In this document: positions 1 through 5,167 of the stretch, one piece after another | Layout of the letters: each line of letters starts with the position of its first letter | How positions within the stretch are numbered: position 1 is the stretch's first letter | Program-made: the position numbers and the translations under genes | Assembly (NCBI GenBank): GCA_029262935.1 | Contig: JAJCYK010000252.1 | Span: forward strand, 1-7,718 | From: Cytophagales bacterium | GTDB taxonomy: Bacteria > Bacteroidota > Bacteroidia > Cytophagales > Cyclobacteriaceae | DNA length: 7,718 bases | Reading direction: 5' to 3' | Notes under the pieces: model-generated | The model's input: the letters and a program-made list of their open reading frames with translations, nothing else | Databases searched by the model: none | Told to the model about the DNA's origin: nothing

Positions 1-69
1 GTTTTTATTTTTTAAAAGGCCTATACGACATCCGTTTTGAGTCGAATTAATAACTAAATCGTTACTCAA
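1..69 (-). CDS. rng: Ribonuclease G (Rne/Rng family), N-terminal fragment cut by window edge
   Basis: Only the first 23 codons are inside the window. They read (M)SNDLVINSTQNGCRIGLL followed by KNKN, which resembles the opening of Bacteroidota RNase G proteins: a short strand (LVINST), then an I-x-L-L-K-(D/N)-(K/G) strand-turn that leads into the S1 domain. RNase E/G enzymes are cytoplasmic endoribonucleases that mature 5S/16S rRNA and start mRNA decay. The start is called at TTG (67-69) because an in-frame TAA lies five codons upstream (82-84) with no ATG or GTG between; the next codons already match the family. No Shine-Dalgarno sequence precedes it. It is the last visible gene of the leftward HU-TPR-small ribosomal protein cluster, 77 bp after the previous stop. 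The family call rests on a short stretch plus the common HU/rng neighbourhood, so it is good but not certain. Confidence 0.8.
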   Translation of the reverse strand, partial: MSNDLVINSTQNGCRIGLLKNKN

Positions 70-118
70 GACTTTATTGTTTTAATTAACTAATAAGAAA
101 GATGTGCATAGCAGAAGC

Positions 119-152
119 AAATAGATCACTTGCTATAGTGAATTATCTATTT
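119..152 (-). other. Imperfect AT-rich hairpin over the stop of the small ribosomal protein gene
   Basis: AAATAGAT (119-126) pairs with ATCTATTT (145-152), and CACT/AGTG pairs form an inner stem (127-130 region with 137-140), with a 4-nt bulge and a 6-nt loop. It overlaps the TAG stop at 147-149. No T-run follows on the minus strand, so it is not a convincing terminator; it could be an mRNA processing or stabilising structure between the small ribosomal protein gene and rng, or chance in AT-rich DNA. Confidence 0.3.
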
Positions 153-236
153 CTTCTTATGTCTGTTTTTTCTAAGTCGCTTTTTCCGCTTATGGGTAGC
201 GATCTTATGTCGTTTACGTTTTTTACCACAAGGCAT
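147..236 (-). CDS. AURKAIP1/COX24-domain (bS22-like) very small basic ribosomal protein, 29 aa
   Basis: A complete 29-codon gene: ATG at 234-236, TAG at 147-149. The product begins MPCGKKRKRHKIATHKRKKR and ends in a further Lys/Arg/His run; 20 of its 29 residues are K, R or H. This matches the short Bacteroidota proteins annotated as AURKAIP1/COX24 domain-containing (typical start MPSGKKRKRHK). That domain is also found in mitochondrial ribosomal protein mS38 and in actinobacterial bS22, so a structural role bound to rRNA is expected. The identity is from recognition of the sequence; the ribosomal role is inferred from the family. It lies between the TPR gene (48 bp upstream) and rng (77 bp downstream) on the same strand, a sensible context for ribosome and RNA processing. 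Position 3 is Cys, where I recall Ser in relatives. No Shine-Dalgarno sequence sits at normal distance; the codons just before ATG are A/T-rich. Confidence 0.85.
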   Translation of the reverse strand: MPCGKKRKRHKIATHKRKKRLRKNRHKKK

Positions 237-253
237 AATCTAATTTTTTAGCT

Positions 254-271
254 CCCAACACCTCGGTTGAG
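254..271 (-). promoter_or_regulatory. Leader hairpin with SD-like loop upstream of the small ribosomal protein gene
   Basis: On the minus strand CTCAAC (271-266) can pair with GTTGGG (259-254) through six pairs including one G-U, leaving a 6-nt loop CGAGGT. Flanking T/A and T/G pairs can extend the stem to about eight. GAGGTG (264-259), a six-base match to the Shine-Dalgarno consensus, lies in the loop and first stem base, but 22 nt from the ATG, too far for ordinary initiation. A translational control element for a ribosomal protein gene is possible; the evidence is only the fold. Confidence 0.3.
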
Positions 272-284
272 AAATTTTACAATT

Positions 285-1100
285 TTATTTCAATTTTTTC
301 AAATACTCTTCAATGGTGGTTTGCACTTCTGGATCGGTATCCATGGTTTGAACCTTTAAGAATTGCTCCTTGGCTTTGATCAAAGCCTTTGACTCAAAGT
401 ATGCAACTCCCAAATAAAATTGTCCTTCCAGGTTATCCGGATGCGATTCCACTAATTTTTCAAAACGTTGGACTGCTTTATCAAATTGACTTGATTGCAA
501 CGATAACAGTCCCAAGTTATATAGAGCCAGATCATTTTCTGGGTCATTCTCAATTACCTCCCGCAATAGTATTACCCCTTGCATGGGTTGGACCGGTAAA
601 TGAGTAAGTGCCATTTTGGTCTTAACATTGTGGAGGTTGGGATCTTCAGCTAAAGCTTTTTGATAATACTCTCTGGTCTTTTCACCCCAGTAACTCTGTT
701 CTTCCAGTTCCACTGCGTAACTAAACGCTTCAAAATGACCGTTTCCAGCCTTTATGAACCTGGATAAAACAGGCTCATAGGTTGCCGCCTGAGCGTAATA
801 ATAGGCAGCGCTGTCCAAGAATTTTAAATTGGCAAATATACCTGCCAAGGAATCTGCAAAGCTAGCACTTTTTTCTGGATTATCTTGATTTTTAAAGTCT
901 TCTTTGAAGTCAAATATTTGTTGTGCCTCACTTTCAGTAAGTTCACGATCATGTGCGAAGCCAATGTTTTCAGGAACGGAATTGCTTAATTCTGTTGAAT
1001 CTTCTGTTTCACTATTTTCCACCACTACTTTAGGCAAGAAGTATATGCCCACTAAAAATAGAATGGCTACAACGGATAAAATGGTTCTCGACACGTGCAT
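285..1100 (-). CDS. Membrane-anchored tetratricopeptide repeat (TPR) protein, 271 aa
   Basis: Residues 6-22 form one hydrophobic segment right after a short basic start (MHVSR), with no Cys lipobox, so the protein is best read as a single-pass inner-membrane protein with its body in the periplasm. Residues 25-60 are acidic and low in order. From about residue 80 to 260 helical TPR-like repeats follow: 80-110, 114-155, 157-189, and two clear ones at 190-223 (LALYNLGLLSLQSSQFDKAV) and 224-257 (YLGVAYFESKALIKAKEQFL). TPRs are protein-docking scaffolds; no enzymatic motif is visible and I do not recognise a named family, although the layout is like CcmH/NrfG-type TPR proteins. It starts with ATG 26 bp after the HU stop, and the small ribosomal protein gene follows 48 bp later, so it is probably co-transcribed with both. 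A small hairpin lies just before its start. Confidence 0.75.
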   Translation of the reverse strand: MHVSRTILSVVAILFLVGIYFLPKVVVENSETEDSTELSNSVPENIGFAHDRELTESEAQQIFDFKEDFKNQDNPEKSASFADSLAGIFANLKFLDSAAYYYAQAATYEPVLSRFIKAGNGHFEAFSYAVELEEQSYWGEKTREYYQKALAEDPNLHNVKTKMALTHLPVQPMQGVILLREVIENDPENDLALYNLGLLSLQSSQFDKAVQRFEKLVESHPDNLEGQFYLGVAYFESKALIKAKEQFLKVQTMDTDPEVQTTIEEYLKKLK

Positions 1101-1110
1101 AACTTACCGA

Positions 1111-1127
1111 GTGACTGATAAAGTCAC
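1111..1127 (-). other. Perfect 6-bp hairpin in the HU-TPR gap
   Basis: GTGACT (1111-1116) and AGTCAC (1122-1127) are perfect inverted arms around a 5-nt loop. The structure touches the last base of the HU stop codon and ends 10 nt before the ATG of the TPR gene. No T-run follows on the minus strand, so it is not a standard terminator. It could damp translation of the TPR gene or mark a processing site. Confidence 0.35.
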
Positions 1128-1429
1128 TAACTGTTTATGCTTTTTACTCGATCGCTGTTCTTTATTTTCTCAATAAAAACTTTTGAAGGCTTGAAGCTAG
1201 GAATGTAATGCTCATCAATAATGATGGCGGTATTTTTAGAAATATTTCGAGCGATTTTTCGAGCACGTTTTTTATTGACAAAACTACCGAACCCTCTAAC
1301 ATATATGTTCTCTCCGCTGGACATGGAGTTCTTAACTACACTAAAAAAGGCTTCAACCGTAGTGGTTACATCTGCCTTATCTATACCAGTTTTTTCAGCT
1401 ATCTCAGCTATTACATCTGCTTTAGTCAC
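1127..1429 (-). CDS. HU/IHF-family DNA-binding protein, 100 aa
   Basis: A histone-like protein that dimerises and bends DNA in the nucleoid. Residues 1-45 form the helical dimerisation part (MTKADVIAEIAEKTGIDKAD), residues 46-50 carry the family signature GFGSF, 51-75 the basic beta-arm (KKRARKIARNISKN), and 79-85 FKPSKVF the closing strand. Length fits the family (90-100 aa). The arm-tip proline that wedges into DNA in HU and IHF (R-N-P) is Ile63 here; as I remember it, this Bacteroidota branch commonly has R-N-I-S-K-N-T, so this looks like a lineage trait rather than damage. The start is GTG (1427-1429): the in-frame stretch back to a TAG at 1466-1468 has no ATG, and MTKAD is the usual family start. 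It heads the leftward operon and is divergent from mutY. An exact -7 element lies 62 bp upstream. HU or IHF subunit identity cannot be told from sequence alone. Confidence 0.95.
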   Translation of the reverse strand: MTKADVIAEIAEKTGIDKADVTTTVEAFFSVVKNSMSSGENIYVRGFGSFVNKKRARKIARNISKNTAIIIDEHYIPSFKPSKVFIEKIKNSDRVKSINS

Positions 1430-1453
1430 TGTTCTTAATTTTAAATGAAAAAA

Positions 1454-1485
1454 TTCGTTAAAATTCTAATTACCAAGTAATTTTG
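1454..1485 (+). promoter_or_regulatory. Candidate Bacteroidota-type promoter for mutY
   Basis: TAATTTTG at 1478-1485 is an exact match to the Bacteroidota -7 consensus TAnnTTTG. Twenty bases upstream, TTCG at 1454-1457 is one base off the -33 element TTTG. Transcription would begin near 1492 and leave a leader of about 79 nt before the TTG start of mutY. The weak point is the imperfect -33 element. Its -7 box faces the HU promoter's -7 box 6 bp away. Confidence 0.5.
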
Positions 1486-1491
1486 GGTTGA

Positions 1492-1527
1492 CAAAGGTAA
1501 AGTGTCCCGCCTTAATTTAAAAGCAAA
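1492..1527 (-). promoter_or_regulatory. Candidate Bacteroidota-type promoter for the HU operon
   Basis: On the minus strand TACCTTTG (1499-1492) is an exact TAnnTTTG -7 element. TTTG at 1527-1524 could be the -33 element with a 24-nt spacer, slightly longer than the usual range of about 17-23. Transcription would start near 1485 and give a leader of about 55 nt before the GTG of the HU gene. No other exact -7 match was noticed in this gap on this strand. Confidence 0.5.
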
Positions 1528-1570
1528 TAAATTAAAATTATTGTAAAAGATCGGTTCTAATTTTCCTTCA

Positions 1571-2653
1571 TTGAAAAGATATTCTCCGAACCCCGTATTT
1601 ACACGCGACCTCATTGTCTGGTATCAACAAAACCAGCGCAAACTTCCGTGGCGACTTACCAAGGATCCTTATAAAATTTGGTTGTCAGAAATCATCTTGC
1701 AACAAACCCGGGTAGCACAAGGTTTACCCTACTTTGAGCGATTCGTAGAGACCTTCCCTACTGTGCAAGATTTGGCAAGAGCACCTCTACAGCAAGTTTT
1801 ACGTTTATGGCAAGGATTGGGTTATTATTCACGAGCACGAAATTTGCACAACTGCGCCCTGGAAGTAGTCCAACGCTACCAAGGAACGTTTCCCTCACGA
1901 TATAAAGATTTAATTCAACTTCCGGGAATTGGTGATTATACTGCCTCAGCCATAGCATCATTTGCCTTTGATCTTCCAGAACCGGTGGTAGACGGCAACG
2001 TCTTTCGGGTCATGTCTCGGGTGTTTGGAATTACTTTGGACATTTCCCTGGCAAGCACCCGCAAAGAATTCAAAAAATTAGGAAGCCAATTGATCGATAA
2101 ACACCAACCTGATGTTTACAACCAGGCCATCATGGAGTTCGGAGCTTTACACTGTACGCCTAAACAACCGAAATGTGCTACCTGCATATTCGCTGATTTT
2201 TGTTATGCCCAAACAGAACACCAACAAGGAATGCTGCCCGTAAAACAAAAAAAGCCGTCTGTTAGGAACCGCTATTTTAATTACTATTTGATTCGATATC
2301 AAAATAGAATCCTTATGAAGGAACGCCTTAAAAAAGATATCTGGAAAGGTTTGTATGATTTTTTGCTGTTGGAGGATCTCAGTGCACAACCTCCTTTGGA
2401 TTGCTTGGAAAGGAAACTTCCCCACGATGCTCTTATGAATGCTATTGAGGTTCAAGAGCCATCAGCCTTGTATAAACATAAACTGTCGCATCAACACATC
2501 CATGCTCGATTTTTGGAATTGCAATTACAAAATGAAAAAGATTTTGAAGCCTGGGGACGTGCGTTCAGTTTAATGGATTTCGACCTGCAAGAAGTGCATT
2601 TATTACCAAAGCCTATTTTGATCGACAATTATTTGAAGGCAGCTATATTTTAG
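1571..2653 (+). CDS. mutY: Adenine DNA glycosylase MutY, 360 aa
   Basis: Removes adenine mispaired with 8-oxoguanine, so preventing G:C to T:A mutations. Residues 1-225 are the catalytic helix-hairpin-helix glycosylase: WLSEIILQQTRV with the catalytic Glu40, the hairpin LPGIGDYTA (117-125), and VVDGNVFRV with the catalytic Asp141. The [4Fe-4S] cluster ligands Cys195, Cys202, Cys205 and Cys211 have the exact C-x6-C-x2-C-x5-C spacing. Residues about 230-355 form the Nudix-like domain that reads 8-oxoG; its recognition loop reads LSH (305-307) where bacterial MutY often has FSH, keeping the Ser and His. Length is normal. The start is TTG: an in-frame TAA lies at 1544-1546, no ATG follows, and the first internal Met (148) would delete the active site. 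It is divergent from the HU gene, and ssb follows after 46 bp on the same strand. Confidence 0.97.
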   Translation: MKRYSPNPVFTRDLIVWYQQNQRKLPWRLTKDPYKIWLSEIILQQTRVAQGLPYFERFVETFPTVQDLARAPLQQVLRLWQGLGYYSRARNLHNCALEVVQRYQGTFPSRYKDLIQLPGIGDYTASAIASFAFDLPEPVVDGNVFRVMSRVFGITLDISLASTRKEFKKLGSQLIDKHQPDVYNQAIMEFGALHCTPKQPKCATCIFADFCYAQTEHQQGMLPVKQKKPSVRNRYFNYYLIRYQNRILMKERLKKDIWKGLYDFLLLEDLSAQPPLDCLERKLPHDALMNAIEVQEPSALYKHKLSHQHIHARFLELQLQNEKDFEAWGRAFSLMDFDLQEVHLLPKPILIDNYLKAAIF

Positions 2654-2681
2654 TTAAATTTATAAAGAAACATTATTTTTG
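2650..2681 (+). promoter_or_regulatory. Candidate Bacteroidota-type promoter for ssb
   Basis: TATTTTTG at 2674-2681 matches TAnnTTTG exactly. TTAG at 2650-2653, overlapping the mutY stop codon, is one base off TTTG and sits 20 bases upstream. The transcript would start near 2688, about 12 nt before the ssb ATG. A private promoter would let ssb be expressed far above mutY, which fits the abundance expected of SSB. Confidence 0.45.
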
Positions 2682-2699
2682 AGCAAACGAAATTGACAT

Positions 2700-3155
2700 A
2701 TGGCTGGGGTTAACAAAGTAATATTAGTAGGTAACTTGGGTAAAGACCCAGAAGTTAGACATCTGGAAAGCGGTGTAATGGTTGCTAATTTTACATTGGC
2801 CACTACGGAATCTTACAAAGACCGTAATACTGGGGAACGTAAACAAGTGACTGAATGGCACAATGTAGTGGTATGGAGAGGACTGGCAGAAGTTGCTGAA
2901 AAGTATTTGAAAAAAGGCAATCAAGTCTATGTAGAGGGAAAACTTCGTACTCGTTCATGGAATGATCAGGAAGGGAACACAAAATACACCACCGAAATCA
3001 TCGCGGACAACATGACAATGCTAGGAGGAAGACCAGCTGGCGCAGCACCTGTGGCCGCACCGGCCGTCGCACCTGCAATGGCCAGTCAAGCGGTTACACC
3101 CGCTCCAAGCAACATAACTGCTGTTAACGACGAGACGGACGATCTTCCGTTCTGA
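2700..3155 (+). CDS. ssb: Single-stranded DNA-binding protein SSB, 151 aa
   Basis: Coats single-stranded DNA during replication, repair and recombination, normally as a homotetramer. Residues 1-108 are the OB fold, opening with [20 protein letters not shown] and holding the aromatic DNA-stacking positions Trp53, Trp59 and Trp87. Residues 111-142 are a flexible Ala/Pro/Val-rich linker coded by more GC-rich DNA than the surroundings. The last residues DETDDLPF form the acidic tail that recruits partner proteins; its end DDLPF is close to the E. coli DDIPF. In E. coli that tail contacts RecG, whose gene lies at the far end of this same cluster. The ATG start is supported by the standard N-terminus. 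There is no Shine-Dalgarno sequence; a TAnnTTTG element sits 18 bp upstream. gldE follows 22 bp after the stop. Confidence 0.97.
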   Translation: MAGVNKVILVGNLGKDPEVRHLESGVMVANFTLATTESYKDRNTGERKQVTEWHNVVVWRGLAEVAEKYLKKGNQVYVEGKLRTRSWNDQEGNTKYTTEIIADNMTMLGGRPAGAAPVAAPAVAPAMASQAVTPAPSNITAVNDETDDLPF

Positions 3156-3177
3156 TATGAAACTCAAGCATTGACCT

Positions 3178-4536
3178 TTGGAAATATCTCCTGACGATCC
3201 TTTTCCCGGTTTATATTTATTGGCCCAAATTTTAAGTACCACGCCATTGCTGTTCACCTTAAATGGTATTCTGCTGGTGCTGCTTTTGTTGCTATCTGCC
3301 CTAATTTCAGGATCAGAGGTGGCTTTTTTCTCTCTGACCAAAAATGACATTGATAGCTGTAAAGCCGGTAACAGTCCCAGAGACAAAAAGATAATAAAGC
3401 TACTTAAGGAACCTAAAAAGCTGTTAGCCACCATTTTAATTGCTAACAACCTGGTCAATGTGGCCTTTATTACTTTCTCCACCTTTGTGGCATGGCAAAT
3501 AGTAGGTGCACAGACTACCGAAGGCTTGGTACTCGTTATTTTGACCACCGTAGCGTCCGCCGCCATCGTGTTTTTTGGAGAGGTAGTCCCGAAGGTCTAT
3601 GCGAATCACAACAACATCGGATTTGCCAAAGTAGCTGTAGGCTTGATATCCTTGGCGGAGCTGGCTTTTAGACCCATAGCCTGGGTCTTACTTACTGTCA
3701 GTCGCGTGATCGAAGCCCGAATTCAAAAGAGGGGATATAACATTTCAGTTGATGACCTAAACCAGGCTCTAGAGCTTACCATCAACGAGGATACTAGCGA
3801 AGAGGAAAAAGGTATATTAAAAGGTATCGTAAATTTTGGAACGTTAAGTGTAAAGCAAGTCATGCGGTCCCGGTTGGATATTACTGCCATGGATATGGAT
3901 ACGGATTTCCATGAATTAATGGATAAAATAAATAAAAGTGGCTATTCCCGGATCCCCATATTTAGCGAGACTATAGATAAGATAGAAGGTTTGCTGTATA
4001 TAAAAGATTTGTTGCCGTTTATTGAAGGTGATGAGAATTTTAAATGGCAAACTTTGCTACGACCCGCCTTTTTTATACCTGAAAATAAAAAGGTAGACAC
4101 ACTTCTAAAGGATTTTCAGGAAAAACGCATTCACATGGCCATAGTAGTGGATGAGTATGGAGGCACTTCGGGTTTAATTACTTTGGAAGATGTGATAGAA
4201 GAAATTGTAGGGGAGATTAATGATGAGTTTGATGATGATGATATTGCTTACAATAAGCTGGATGATCATACTTACATATTTGAAGGTCGCACATCTCTCA
4301 ATGATTTTTGTAAAATTGTGGGAGAAGAGGTCAATTTGTTTGAGGAAGTAAAGGGAGAGAGTGAAAGTTTGGGAGGATTGTTGCTGGAACTTCATTCTAA
4401 ACTACCAAGAGTAGGTGAAAAAATCCCTTTTGACCATTTTGTGTTTACCGTCGTTTCCGTGGATCAAAAAAGAATTAAACGGGTACGTGTCTATACGAAA
4501 AGGGCTTGGCCGCAATCCCAGGAACGACCGATGTAA
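3178..4536 (+). CDS. gldE: Gliding motility-associated protein GldE (DUF21/CBS/CorC-type), 452 aa
   Basis: An inner-membrane protein of the CNNM/CorC-type family, which includes magnesium exporters. Residues 30-185 are the DUF21 membrane domain with segments near 28-48, 84-106, 115-136 and 148-175 and the family signatures SGSEVAFFSL (44-53), ANNLVNV (89-95) and GEVVPK (134-139). Two CBS motifs follow at about 229-280 and 293-345, the second ending in EYGGTSGLITLEDVIEEIVG, and then an acidic patch and a CorC/HlyC domain at about 360-440. In Flavobacterium johnsoniae GldE supports GldD and is linked to gliding and type IX secretion; an ion-transport role here is inference. The start is TTG at 3178: an in-frame TGA lies directly before it (3172-3174), and the next Met is beyond the membrane domain. 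ssb ends 22 bp upstream and gldD begins 21 bp downstream, the classic gldE-gldD pair. Confidence 0.92.
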   Translation: MEISPDDPFPGLYLLAQILSTTPLLFTLNGILLVLLLLLSALISGSEVAFFSLTKNDIDSCKAGNSPRDKKIIKLLKEPKKLLATILIANNLVNVAFITFSTFVAWQIVGAQTTEGLVLVILTTVASAAIVFFGEVVPKVYANHNNIGFAKVAVGLISLAELAFRPIAWVLLTVSRVIEARIQKRGYNISVDDLNQALELTINEDTSEEEKGILKGIVNFGTLSVKQVMRSRLDITAMDMDTDFHELMDKINKSGYSRIPIFSETIDKIEGLLYIKDLLPFIEGDENFKWQTLLRPAFFIPENKKVDTLLKDFQEKRIHMAIVVDEYGGTSGLITLEDVIEEIVGEINDEFDDDDIAYNKLDDHTYIFEGRTSLNDFCKIVGEEVNLFEEVKGESESLGGLLLELHSKLPRVGEKIPFDHFVFTVVSVDQKRIKRVRVYTKRAWPQSQERPM

Positions 4537-4557
4537 TTAAATGGATTTAAAAAGGAC

Positions 4558-5139
4558 ATGAGGAGAATGATATATTGCCTGGTGCTTCCGGGTATGTTAT
4601 TGTCAGGGTGTGAAGAGACTGCGTTTGTACCCAAACCCCGAGCATACAATCGAATTGAATTACCTGCTCACGAATACCAACAAGTGGCGGATTCTTATCC
4701 TTATTATTTCGAGTATTCACAACATGCCACGGTGGAGAAAGACAGTTCATGGATGTCAGAACCATACTGGATTCATTTGAATTATAAAGATTTAGGTGCG
4801 GATGTTCAACTGACTTACAAGGCCATAAATAAAGACGAATCCAGGCTTCGAGAACTCTTGGAAGATGCTTACAAACTTACTGTCAAGCATCAAATTAAAG
4901 CCTACGCCATTGACGAGAGTATTTTGCAAACACCCAAAGGCCATGTAGCGGTCATTGCCGAATTAAGTGGTGAGGTACCGAGCCAGTTTCAGTTTTATAC
5001 TACCGATAGCATCGATCACTTCCTAAGAGGGGCGTTGTACTTTCCCACTGCTACTAAAAACGATAGTTTATTGCCAGTCATTGATTTTATCAAGGTCGAC
5101 ATTGTACATCTCTTAAATACACTGGAATGGACCAAATAA
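4558..5139 (+). CDS. gldD: Gliding motility lipoprotein GldD, 193 aa
   Basis: A lipoprotein required for gliding and for type IX secretion in F. johnsoniae. The N-terminus is a short lipoprotein signal: basic start MRR, hydrophobic core to residue 14, then lipobox L-S-G-C with lipidated Cys18. The mature part begins with the typical GldD run [12 protein letters not shown] (25-36), then [11 protein letters not shown] (47-57), a Trp-rich [12 protein letters not shown] (65-76) and [18 protein letters not shown] (146-163). Length agrees with the family (about 185-200 aa). The exact biochemical activity of GldD is unknown. It follows gldE by 21 bp, as in other members of the phylum, and precedes recG by 28 bp. 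AAGG occurs only 3-4 nt before ATG, too close to serve as a usual Shine-Dalgarno sequence. The start is fixed by the signal peptide. Confidence 0.93.
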   Translation: MRRMIYCLVLPGMLLSGCEETAFVPKPRAYNRIELPAHEYQQVADSYPYYFEYSQHATVEKDSSWMSEPYWIHLNYKDLGADVQLTYKAINKDESRLRELLEDAYKLTVKHQIKAYAIDESILQTPKGHVAVIAELSGEVPSQFQFYTTDSIDHFLRGALYFPTATKNDSLLPVIDFIKVDIVHLLNTLEWTK

Positions 5140-5167
5140 TCTGCTTCACCAAAGTATAGCATAGATC

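Noticed and set aside
389..607. Plus-strand frame opposite the TPR gene
   Set aside because: The TPR repeats on the minus strand explain this DNA; no promoter or recognisable protein on the plus strand.
1488..1516. TTGACA with a 17-bp spacer to CTTAAT, an E. coli-like sigma-70 promoter for mutY
   Set aside because: The -10 match is weak, and Bacteroidota primary sigma factor uses a different consensus; the exact TAnnTTTG element just upstream is the better candidate.
3040..3125. GC-richer repetitive stretch at the 3' part of ssb as possible inserted DNA
   Set aside because: It encodes the Ala/Pro/Val-rich flexible linker normal for SSB and is followed by an intact acidic tail.
3021..3566. 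Long open frame (181 codons) on the minus strand opposite ssb and gldE
   Set aside because: It lies antisense to two well-identified genes, has no family features, and its composition follows from the codon use of the genes on the other strand.
4231..4242. (GAT)4 run as a phase-variable simple repeat in gldE
   Set aside because: A triplet repeat keeps frame and encodes the acidic patch after the CBS pair; four units are too few to suggest slippage.
4551..4557. AAAGGAC before the gldD ATG as a Shine-Dalgarno sequence
   Set aside because: Spacing is only about 2-4 nt, too short, and other genes here show no Shine-Dalgarno sequence.
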